In this document: positions 1 to 5,334 of the stretch, one piece after another
Layout: each line of letters opens with the position of its first letter
How positions within the stretch are numbered: position 1 is the first letter of the stretch
Assembly: GCA_047627915.1 (NCBI GenBank)
Contig: JBLHTZ010000096.1
Coordinates: forward strand, 1-5,334
Length of the DNA stretch: 5,334 nucleotides
From: NORP294 sp047627915
Lineage (GTDB): Bacteria > Bacteroidota > Bacteroidia > Flavobacteriales_E > Vicingaceae
Direction: 5' to 3'
Program-made: the position numbers and the translations under genes
Notes under the pieces: generated by a model
Seen by the model: only the letters and a program-made list of their open reading frames with translations
Told to the model about the DNA's origin: nothing
The model's database searches: none

Positions 1-556
1 TAAACAACAATATGCTAGAAAGTCCCCATGCCAAGAGCACGGTTTATTTGGATATGATGATGTATTCTTCTTGCTTCGCCGGAGCGACTTCATGAAGAAA
101 GGGTATCGGAGCTCGCGTTTCTCTTGATCTCTTGTCCCTTTCTATTCAAACAATATATTCGCTTTCACTAAAAATCTGTGTTGCTTTTCTTATGAATTAT
201 ATTTGAGTTACAATCTGTCTAAAAAAATTCCTGTATGAAAAGTAGTTTATTTAGTGACATTGCTGTTTCTAGAGGACGCCTTAAATAGATCAAAATACAA
301 TTGCCAATGCCCTTTTTAATTTATAAAAATAGAATTTAAAGGAGACTAAAATTAATATTGGCACGGCTACTCAATATGATTTATTAAAGCAAAGCACCCA
401 CATGGCCTTACAGAGGATTTATCTATAGGGATTTTTTTAAGCTAGCGAACAAGAACAACACAAGTAAATCAATCGCTCTAAAAGGCGAAGAATACGAATT
501 AAGTTCGCACTTGAAATAATCTAAACTGTAGCTCTTTTCAAACCGAGAGAGCCGCT
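1..556. other. Intergenic region without a convincing gene
   Basis: No reading frame with a plausible start and a recognisable product was found here on either strand. The part from about 20 to 120 is richer in G+C (about half across 61-120, counted by eye) than the A/T-rich flank. It contains the palindrome CTTCATGAAG (89-98). Two plus-strand frames enter from the window edge and close at TGA 125-127 (41 codons) and TGA 93-95 (30 codons), and a minus-strand frame is open across the same bases. A real gene end may therefore lie here, but the frame cannot be chosen. A second frame is open from 388 to the TAA at 517-519 (43 codons) but has no ATG, GTG or TTG start. A weak 5-bp stem (531-535 with 548-552) lies just past the stop of the minus-strand operon. 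It has no T-run, so no operon terminator is identified. Confidence 0.6.
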
Positions 557-1795
557 TCACTTCTCCTTTATTTCCTTTATCATTCTAAAAGAAATAAAGC
601 CAAGAAGCAAACCTACTACTGCAATTATTGACCAAATAAAATAAGGAGATTCAAAAATAGAGTTGCCTTTTTCAACCTTTTCAATTTCATTCAGATTTAC
701 AACTTTCTGATGTGCGATTGCAGTCGGCACTATTGTTATTTTATCTTTAAACTTCTTTACATCATAATCTGGACTCCGCAACTCTTTGCCGCCTATTTTA
801 ATTGAATATGATTGAGTTGAATCTAATTCCGAAACTAAGTACTTGTCAAAATACGAAGCCTTTATAGCATTTACAGTTAGTGGCTTATTGTCCTTGTTAT
901 CAATTTCAATGTAAAATTCTGACAACTGAGTTGGTCCTACTAAAACCTCATTGGTGCTGTTAGAGTTGATTTCAAATTTAGCAATGGTCTCAAATGTGGT
1001 CACCTTCTTTTTCTTTGAATTAATTCTTTCTTTTTTGACCTTTATTCGACCGAAACGAGCGTAAAACTCGGCTCCACTTACTTCAAATTTTAATCGTTCA
1101 AAATACCTCTTACTCGGGAGTTCAACTTTCAAATAGCTCGTTTTACTGCTATCTTTTTCATCGCTTATGGTACAATCAAATTGCGTGGACAATCCTTTCA
1201 TCTCCTCCGTGTCATAATAACCCACTTCAATAATATTTATAGGTAATCCATTCTTATCATTAAGTTCTAATTTTAAGAACTCATAATTGCTCAGCGGAAA
1301 ATTTAGAATTTTTAATTCCGTGGTCTTCTTTGAGCTCTTCATGGAGTGCAACAAAAAATCATCTTTAATAATAAACCATTTTCCTTGATCGTCGCTACCG
1401 CTTAACCGAGCTTGTTTTTGCACATCAGTGTTGGTAACAACAAGACTTACATTTCTGATCTCCTTCTTTTTTTCATTGTGAAAAATCAGATGAGAAACAG
1501 TGTCTGCATCAAACATTTTTTCAAGAATTTTATAGGTCTTAAGCGAAGAGGTTTTTGAAGAACTAGCTGCTTTTTGAACAAAGTAAGGTACCTCTATATT
1601 TTCTCCATTGAGTACCCTAATGTTAGAGCAATTAATCTTCGCTGCTCCCAACAAGTCAGGAGAGAGCCGAATTTTATAATGTCCTGTTTCTTGAACAGCA
1701 TCTACTTTACTTTCGGCTTTAAAATCTTGCCCAATCGCAGCGAGTGTCCATACAAAGCAACAAAGCCAGCTAAACGTTCTTTTCATCTTTATCAT
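557..1795 (-). CDS. DUF3999-like anchored periplasmic protein
   Basis: This gene encodes 412 residues of unknown biochemical function. Residues 1-22 form a type I signal peptide: basic MIKMKR, a hydrophobic core around LCCFVWTLAA, and likely cleavage near AAIG/QDF. A long polar, beta-rich region follows (about 25-380), and a single membrane helix lies at about 386-404 (IWSIIAVVGLLLGFISF) before a short basic tail, RMIKEIKEK. The bulk should therefore sit in the periplasm, anchored at the C terminus. That layout, and the position directly downstream of a DUF2339 gene, match DUF3999 proteins, which are commonly encoded beside DUF2339; I assign the family on architecture and context more than on a catalytic motif. 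The start overlaps the upstream gene by 26 bases. A second ATG at 1786 (MKRTF...) would give a 17-base overlap and an equally good signal peptide. An in-frame TAA a few codons upstream rules out a longer start. No clear ribosome-binding site precedes either ATG, which suggests translational coupling. Confidence 0.8.
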   Translation of the reverse strand: MIKMKRTFSWLCCFVWTLAAIGQDFKAESKVDAVQETGHYKIRLSPDLLGAAKINCSNIRVLNGENIEVPYFVQKAASSSKTSSLKTYKILEKMFDADTVSHLIFHNEKKKEIRNVSLVVTNTDVQKQARLSGSDDQGKWFIIKDDFLLHSMKSSKKTTELKILNFPLSNYEFLKLELNDKNGLPINIIEVGYYDTEEMKGLSTQFDCTISDEKDSSKTSYLKVELPSKRYFERLKFEVSGAEFYARFGRIKVKKERINSKKKKVTTFETIAKFEINSNSTNEVLVGPTQLSEFYIEIDNKDNKPLTVNAIKASYFDKYLVSELDSTQSYSIKIGGKELRSPDYDVKKFKDKITIVPTAIAHQKVVNLNEIEKVEKGNSIFESPYFIWSIIAVVGLLLGFISFRMIKEIKEK

Positions 1796-4187
1796 CTTGA
1801 ATAATAAATTTTAGTTTTTGATATAGAAATGAAATCAAGAGTAAGATAACACCCAAAAGTATGAATGAAAGTATTTTACCAGTTGAATTTCCTGCCAAAT
1901 CGTAGAAAAACAATTTAACAATGGTAATAGAAAACAGCACCAAAGAGGCTACTCTTAATGTTTTCAGTCTGAACTTCATTCCCAGAATCATAAGTACAAG
2001 AGCAGACAATGCCCACACAACAGGATAAACTGATTTAAGCGCTAATTTATACGCAGCTGAGGAAGAAAGCTCAGAACCTGACTGATAGATTAATGACAGA
2101 TGCCCTACTTCTGCGGAGCAGATAAATATTCCGAGGAATGACAAAATCCACAATGCAATTTTCCCTTCCTTAGACTTAAAACCATATTGGTTATGCGCCT
2201 CTTTTGTAAGGTTAATGAGAATCACTAAAAACAGTCCGAATAAAACATAGTGCCAATAGAACCCCGAACTAACTGACTCACCTGTGCGAAGAAGTAATTC
2301 TCTAGCGTCTGACGTTACGCTAAGATAATAGGTGATGTAACTAAGAATGGCAATGCTTGAAAACGCAGCGTTGACATAAAATAACAGCGTTGACTTTTTA
2401 ACTCTATAATAAGCCAATAGTCCTAGAATAAATGCATAATTATAGACGCCCAATAGTATGTAAACGAAAGAATTCGAATATTCGAATCGAACAAATTGAT
2501 ACTTTAATTCAAAGTAGAACAAAAAGAATAAAACGATTGCAAAGGTTGTTTTCACATACATTTTCTTCCAAAGAAATTCAACCCCTTTTATCTGAATCTG
2601 CTCCTTTACTTCTAGTAATTTAACAATACCAAACAACGAACCTAAGGCAACTATGCCCGTAATAAATACTTTGTTTAAGAATAAGCTCAAAACAATGTAT
2701 TCTCCTTTCGGGTAATAATTCTGCTGCCAATCAATCGCTAAACTAAACAGCATTAGAATAAGAACAACGAATGCCGAAGCTTTCATTATTTCAATTCCTC
2801 CTTTTTTAGAAAGCCATAAAAGAAGGACAGCTTCCACGGCCCAAAATAACGTTATGTAATTTCCGTCCAGTTGAATTGGAGCCAATAAGCTCACGAAGGT
2901 AAGAACCAGTCCAATTAACAAAAAGAGAAGGTTTTTATCAATCTCCTTTCGCTTGTAAAGCACATAGCTAAATACAAAGTTGAATATTGCCACCAAAGTG
3001 GTGAATAGCCCATTGTACAACCCAGCTTTATATCCGTTAGTTATGGCCAATCCAAAACCAAAATACAAAGCAGAATTACTGAGCAACATCGCAATTTCTA
3101 TCGCTCTAAATTTCACTTTGTTCTTAACGTTATATACAATCGTCATTAAAAAGAAAATAAGGTAAAAGGCGGTGAGAGAAATAAAAATGGTCGTTCGATG
3201 CAACTCCTCAGCGCCTGCGTACTTGTTTAAATATACTGCCACAAAAAGCAAATAAGTGAAGCCGTAAGTGAGGTAATTCACGATGTTCCATTTTCTGAAA
3301 TAAACGAGTGCCAACATTCCAATATCCAGTATTAAAATATAAGTGAACAGGACTGCAATGTTGCCAGAACCAGTACTTAAAAAGAATGGCGATCCAAACC
3401 CACCAATTAGCGCCAATACAGCAAGTTCTTTTCGGTCGTATGCAATGGCTAGTAAAACAGCAAAACAAGTAATAAGCACCATTATTACAAATGCTGCAAT
3501 TTGTGGCATAAGATGATATTCATGAAAGGCCAAGGCGATTGTAAAATAGAGAACAGCTAACGCTCCACCAATTAAAATAGAGCTAAATCTTGCAAAAGAA
3601 ACCCTCAATTTGTGGGCTAGTCCAATCATTCCTCCCCCAATTACAATTCCAATTGCAACTCGCATACTTTCGGTAATTACATCGCTATCGATACCAAGCT
3701 TTATGAGAAAGCCCATACCAATCACAAAAATGACAATCCCTATTTTACTCAATAGGTTTTCCCCAATAAACCTTTCTAAATCAGGATTCCGTTCCATAAA
3801 AGAAGGCTTTGGTGGAGCAGGTGGTTCAGGAGCTTTTTTAGGTGGTTCAGATTGGACGCTTGCTTTCTCCAACACCATTTTAGCTGCCGACTTTGATTGC
3901 TCCACTTTTATCGGCCCATCTTCTATGTTTACGAGATATGATTTCTCTTCAAATACGATTGGCTTTTCAACTACAGGTTTTTTCTCTGCCTCGGTAACCT
4001 TCTCCTCTTTTACAGTCTCTTTTGGCGGTGCAACTTGCTGATATACTTTTGTGCGTCTTGCAATCGATTCTTTTTTCGCTTCTCGAATTAAGAAGTCTAC
4101 CTTATCGTTTAGTACATTGATTTTCCCTCCTATTTTGAAGAAAAAAATAACCACAACAATTAATAAAACAAGTATAAGACCGGTCAT
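1770..4187 (-). CDS. DUF2339 family polytopic membrane protein
   Basis: This 805-residue integral membrane protein belongs to the DUF2339 family, whose molecular function is not established. Residues 1-18 are a hydrophobic N-terminal helix (GLILVLLIVVVIFFF). A short charged, probably helical segment (about 22-50) and a Lys/Glu/Pro-rich linker (about 52-128, ending PPKKAPEPPAPPKPSF) follow. The family signature begins with ERFIGENLLSKIGIVIFVIG (138-157), then KLGID, an Arg-containing helix start (SMRVAIGIVIGGG), the Gly-rich ILIGGALAVLYFTIALAF (204-221) and LALIGGFGSPFFL (258-270). The remainder to about 795 is a near-continuous series of membrane helices, around twenty in all by eye. The C terminus is a short charged tail, QDDKDEKNV. 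Length and order (N-terminal helix, variable linker, multi-helix body) fit the family. An in-frame TAG lies eleven codons before the ATG with no other start codon between, so the start is secure. It is the first gene of the operon, and its stop lies inside the DUF3999-like gene. Confidence 0.92.
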   Translation of the reverse strand: MTGLILVLLIVVVIFFFKIGGKINVLNDKVDFLIREAKKESIARRTKVYQQVAPPKETVKEEKVTEAEKKPVVEKPIVFEEKSYLVNIEDGPIKVEQSKSAAKMVLEKASVQSEPPKKAPEPPAPPKPSFMERNPDLERFIGENLLSKIGIVIFVIGMGFLIKLGIDSDVITESMRVAIGIVIGGGMIGLAHKLRVSFARFSSILIGGALAVLYFTIALAFHEYHLMPQIAAFVIMVLITCFAVLLAIAYDRKELAVLALIGGFGSPFFLSTGSGNIAVLFTYILILDIGMLALVYFRKWNIVNYLTYGFTYLLFVAVYLNKYAGAEELHRTTIFISLTAFYLIFFLMTIVYNVKNKVKFRAIEIAMLLSNSALYFGFGLAITNGYKAGLYNGLFTTLVAIFNFVFSYVLYKRKEIDKNLLFLLIGLVLTFVSLLAPIQLDGNYITLFWAVEAVLLLWLSKKGGIEIMKASAFVVLILMLFSLAIDWQQNYYPKGEYIVLSLFLNKVFITGIVALGSLFGIVKLLEVKEQIQIKGVEFLWKKMYVKTTFAIVLFFLFYFELKYQFVRFEYSNSFVYILLGVYNYAFILGLLAYYRVKKSTLLFYVNAAFSSIAILSYITYYLSVTSDARELLLRTGESVSSGFYWHYVLFGLFLVILINLTKEAHNQYGFKSKEGKIALWILSFLGIFICSAEVGHLSLIYQSGSELSSSAAYKLALKSVYPVVWALSALVLMILGMKFRLKTLRVASLVLFSITIVKLFFYDLAGNSTGKILSFILLGVILLLISFLYQKLKFIIQDDKDEKNV

Positions 4188-4231
4188 TGGGTAGGTTTTA
4201 AATTTGTCGAAAGATAACTAAACCTACTCAA
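4187..4231. repeat. 12-bp inverted repeat abutting the DUF2339 start codon
   Basis: The left arm TTGGGTAGGTTT (4187-4198) and right arm AAACCTACTCAA (4220-4231) are complementary at 11 of 12 positions, with a 21-base spacer. The single imperfect pair is G4190 with T4228. The left arm touches the first base of the DUF2339 ATG. If transcription starts upstream of 4231, the minus-strand RNA could fold so that the bases immediately before the start codon are paired. If it starts inside the spacer, the dyad would instead be a DNA operator flanking the promoter. The complementarity is seen directly; the regulatory role is inferred. Confidence 0.5.
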
Positions 4232-4241
4232 CCGCATGAAA
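4209..4241 (-). promoter_or_regulatory. Weak candidate Bacteroidota-type promoter for the operon
   Basis: Read on the minus strand, TATCTTTC (4216-4209) matches the Bacteroidota -7 element TAnnTTTG except for the last base. TTTC (4241-4238) lies 21 bases upstream and matches the -33 TTTG element at three of four bases. The -7 element would lie about 22 bases before the DUF2339 ATG, giving a short leader, and it falls in the spacer of the inverted repeat at 4187-4231. Both elements are imperfect and such matches occur by chance in A/T-rich DNA, so this is only a candidate. Confidence 0.2.
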
Positions 4242-4290
4242 CGGCCTGCTTCTCTCCATTTAGTTAAATATCTGCTTGTTTCTTATTCCA

Positions 4291-4335
4291 AATTAGGTAG
4301 CGAAATAGTACTATAAAAATGCTTTTAACCTAATT
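4291..4335. repeat. 8-bp inverted repeat in the divergent intergenic region
   Basis: AATTAGGT (4291-4298) and ACCTAATT (4328-4335) are perfect inverted copies separated by 29 bases. The spacer contains the palindrome TAGTACTA (4306-4313), and its AGTACTA core recurs at 4342-4348, 35 bases away. The TAGGT/ACCTA core also occurs in both arms of the inverted repeat at 4187-4231. The repeat lies about 92 bases upstream of the plus-strand gene starting at 4428, a plausible operator or activator distance. The spacer is long for a terminator-like hairpin and no T-run follows. Function is unknown, and chance is possible in A/T-rich sequence. Confidence 0.35.
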
Positions 4336-4427
4336 CTATCAAGTACTAAGTTTAACATACGACAACACTTAATATTCTAGTAAATGCCTACTTTAGAAGT
4401 TGCAACCATAACAAAAACAGAGCTAAA

Positions 4428-5015
4428 ATGGACGTGAAACAAAAACTAAAAGACTGGAAGATACAAGCTGAATTATTAAAAATTCAAATGCATTTGGGCA
4501 AAAAAGAAACTGAAATTGCCTTTGAAGAGAAGAAGAAGGAAACTTCTCAATGGCTCAATGGAATTAGTGAAGACATTAAGAGTTTGCAACGAGCAGGTCA
4601 AGAAAATCTTTTTAGTTTAAAATCGAAAGTTGAAGACCTTCAAATGCAACTTTCTTTAAAAGAAGTAGATAGCTTGGAGCAATTGAAGGAACACCAAAAA
4701 AGGCTGAATAATGGACTTAATGAGGTAAAGAACGAATTGAATAACAACATTGAAAATGGAACAGAAAGCATTAAGAAATGGGCAGATGTAACGGAACATA
4801 AAATAGACCAATATCACTCAAATTTTGAGCTGTTTAAACTTCAATTAAAAATGGACGGAGAAGAAAAGTTTGAAGAAAAAAGAAGCGAGGTAGTGAATAA
4901 AATCTCAGATTACAAAAAGAGTCTTGAAAATTTAGAAAGCCAAACAGACTTAAAATGGGGCAATTTCAAAAAGGAAATTGGATCTGCTTGGGATGATGTA
5001 AAAAAAGCCTTTTAA
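4428..5015 (+). CDS. Three-repeat helical coiled-coil protein, function unknown
   Basis: This gene encodes 195 residues with no signal peptide, no membrane segment and no cysteine, so the product is probably cytoplasmic. Composition is dominated by Lys, Glu, Leu, Asn and Gln in heptad-like spacing, indicating long amphipathic helices. Three approximate repeats are visible: about 14-53 (starting AELLKIQMHLGKKE), 68-105 (VEDLQMQLSLKE) and 132-170 (NFELFKLQLKMDGEE). Each has a hydrophobic/Gln lead, LxLK or similar, an acidic-basic stretch, then a second helix. Tryptophans at about 10, 42, 118, 177 and 188 punctuate the helices, and the end reads EIGSAWDDVKKAF. This AWDDVKKAF-type ending and charge pattern resemble small bacterial apolipoprotein-like or stress-associated coiled-coil proteins (the sll1863-like group); that is an impression, not a demonstrated homology. 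The ATG is preceded by AGAGCTAAA, not a strong ribosome-binding site. The gene is divergent from the DUF2339/DUF3999 operon across 240 bases and convergent with the fasciclin gene. Confidence 0.82.
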   Translation: MDVKQKLKDWKIQAELLKIQMHLGKKETEIAFEEKKKETSQWLNGISEDIKSLQRAGQENLFSLKSKVEDLQMQLSLKEVDSLEQLKEHQKRLNNGLNEVKNELNNNIENGTESIKKWADVTEHKIDQYHSNFELFKLQLKMDGEEKFEEKRSEVVNKISDYKKSLENLESQTDLKWGNFKKEIGSAWDDVKKAF

Positions 5016-5034
5016 CTAAAAAAAGTAAAGGCAT

Positions 5035-5059
5035 AAAAAAACCTCGATGACTCGAGGTT
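5035..5059. terminator. Hairpin terminator between convergent genes
   Basis: AACCTCGA (5040-5047) and TCGAGGTT (5052-5059) form a perfect 8-bp stem with a four-base TGAC loop. On the minus strand the stem runs directly into a seven-base T-run (complement of 5035-5041, two of which belong to the stem), the form of an intrinsic terminator for the fasciclin gene whose stop is at 5089-5091. On the plus strand the stem is followed by the looser T-rich TTCTTTGAGTTTT-like sequence, so it may also end the plus-strand gene stopping at 5015. Its place between convergent stops supports bidirectional use. Confidence 0.85.
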
Positions 5060-5088
5060 CTTTGAGTTTTCTAAGTAGTTTGTCCTGC

Positions 5089-5334
5089 TTACTTTGGCAT
5101 TACTACCGCATTTATTACGTGGATTACACCATTACTTCCCATTACATCTGTTTCAACGATTTCGCTGTAATTTCCCTTTGCATCTTTCAACAAAATCTTA
5201 TCCTCTTTCTGCATCACAGTAATTACTTGACCATTTAAAGTTTTTAACTCTATTGAGCCATCCCCTTCCTCTAAAGCGGCCATAACATCTTCTGCAGCTA
5301 ACTTTCCAGATACTACATGGTAGGTTAAAATATC
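5089..5334 (-). CDS. Fasciclin (FAS1) domain protein, C-terminal part only
   Basis: Only the last 81 codons are in the window; the frame stays open to the edge at 5334, so the gene continues beyond it. An internal ATG at 5281-5283 is not the real start, because the frame upstream reads DILTYHVVSGKLAAEDV without a stop. This matches the conserved YH segment of FAS1 domains (LTYHVVSG), and the end matches the second conserved FAS1 box, SNGVIHVINAVVMPK. Between them lie the usual LKTLNGQ and a beta-rich stretch. FAS1 proteins are secreted or surface-associated domains linked to adhesion. In Bacteroidota they are often small, with one domain behind a signal peptide or lipoprotein signal, but the N terminus cannot be seen here. 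The protein ends right after the FAS1 domain, so there is no C-terminal sorting domain. The hairpin at 5035-5059 ends its transcript. Confidence 0.93.
   Translation of the reverse strand, partial: DILTYHVVSGKLAAEDVMAALEEGDGSIELKTLNGQVITVMQKEDKILLKDAKGNYSEIVETDVMGSNGVIHVINAVVMPK

Noticed and set aside
302..377. Short inverted repeats TGCCAAT/ATTGGCA (302-308, 357-363) and ATATTG/CAATAT (355-360, 372-377)
   Set aside because: Arms of 6 to 7 bases without extension, T-run or neighbouring gene are expected by chance in this A/T-rich stretch.
1574..1804. 76-codon plus-strand open frame across the DUF2339/DUF3999 junction
   Set aside because: It is antisense to the signal-peptide region of the DUF3999-like gene, with no recognisable product or initiation signal.
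3208..3468. 86-codon minus-strand open frame in another frame of the DUF2339 gene
   Set aside because: It lies wholly within the membrane-protein coding sequence, and its Cys/Trp/His-rich composition is typical of an out-of-frame reading of hydrophobic codons.
3610..4041. 143-codon plus-strand open frame inside the DUF2339 gene
   Set aside because: It is antisense to the Pro/Lys/Glu-rich linker and first family-signature helices of a well-supported gene. Its Ser/Phe/Pro/Thr-rich translation is what the complement of that stretch gives, with no domain of its own.
4389..4396. TACTTTAG as a -7 promoter element for the plus-strand gene
   Set aside because: It has one mismatch to TAnnTTTG, and no TTTG-like -33 element lies at the right distance upstream.
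5007..5032. Second possible hairpin, GCCTTT with AAAGGC
   Set aside because: It is a 6-bp stem with a 14-base loop that overlaps the end of the plus-strand gene. The 8-bp stem at 5040-5059 with its T-run is a far better terminator.
5047..5238. 63-codon plus-strand open frame near the right end
   Set aside because: It begins inside the terminator hairpin and is antisense to the fasciclin gene, whose frame has clear FAS1 motifs.
5281..5283. ATG as a start for a 64-residue protein
   Set aside because: The same frame continues upstream to the window edge and encodes the conserved FAS1 segment LTYHVVSG, so this Met is internal.

Overview
This low-G+C window reads as a chromosomal fragment of a member of the Bacteroidota, probably a flavobacterial or cytophagal lineage. 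The evidence is the A/T-rich, Lys/Asn/Ile-rich coding, the absence of clear Shine-Dalgarno sequences before the genes, and the protein families present. The genus cannot be named from the sequence. No RNA gene, insertion sequence, CRISPR array or phage gene was recognised.

Layout. Positions 1-556 hold no convincing gene. There is a locally G+C-richer patch (about 20-120) where more than one frame runs open to the window edge, and a start-less 43-codon open frame (388-519). A two-gene minus-strand operon follows, read from 4187 down to 557: an 805-residue polytopic membrane protein of the DUF2339 family, then a 412-residue DUF3999-like protein with an N-terminal signal peptide and a C-terminal membrane anchor. 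The two genes overlap by 26 bases. A 240-base divergent intergenic region (4188-4427) carries two inverted repeats that share a TAGGT/ACCTA core; one of them abuts the start codon of the DUF2339 gene. On the plus strand, 4428-5015 encodes a 195-residue soluble, highly charged helical protein built from three approximate repeats. A compact hairpin terminator (5035-5059) separates it from a convergent minus-strand gene, of which only the last 81 codons are present (5089-5334). Those codons form the C-terminal part of a fasciclin (FAS1) domain.

How they may work together. DUF2339 and DUF3999 genes are known neighbours in many bacteria and probably form an envelope system: a many-helix inner-membrane protein plus an anchored periplasmic protein. 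Its function is not established. The helical-repeat gene is transcribed divergently and could share regulatory DNA with the operon, but no functional link is proven. The fasciclin gene looks like an independent unit. Nothing here clearly amounts to a new defence or mobile system. The best leads are the paired inverted repeats in the divergent promoter region, the DUF2339/DUF3999 pair and the three-repeat protein.
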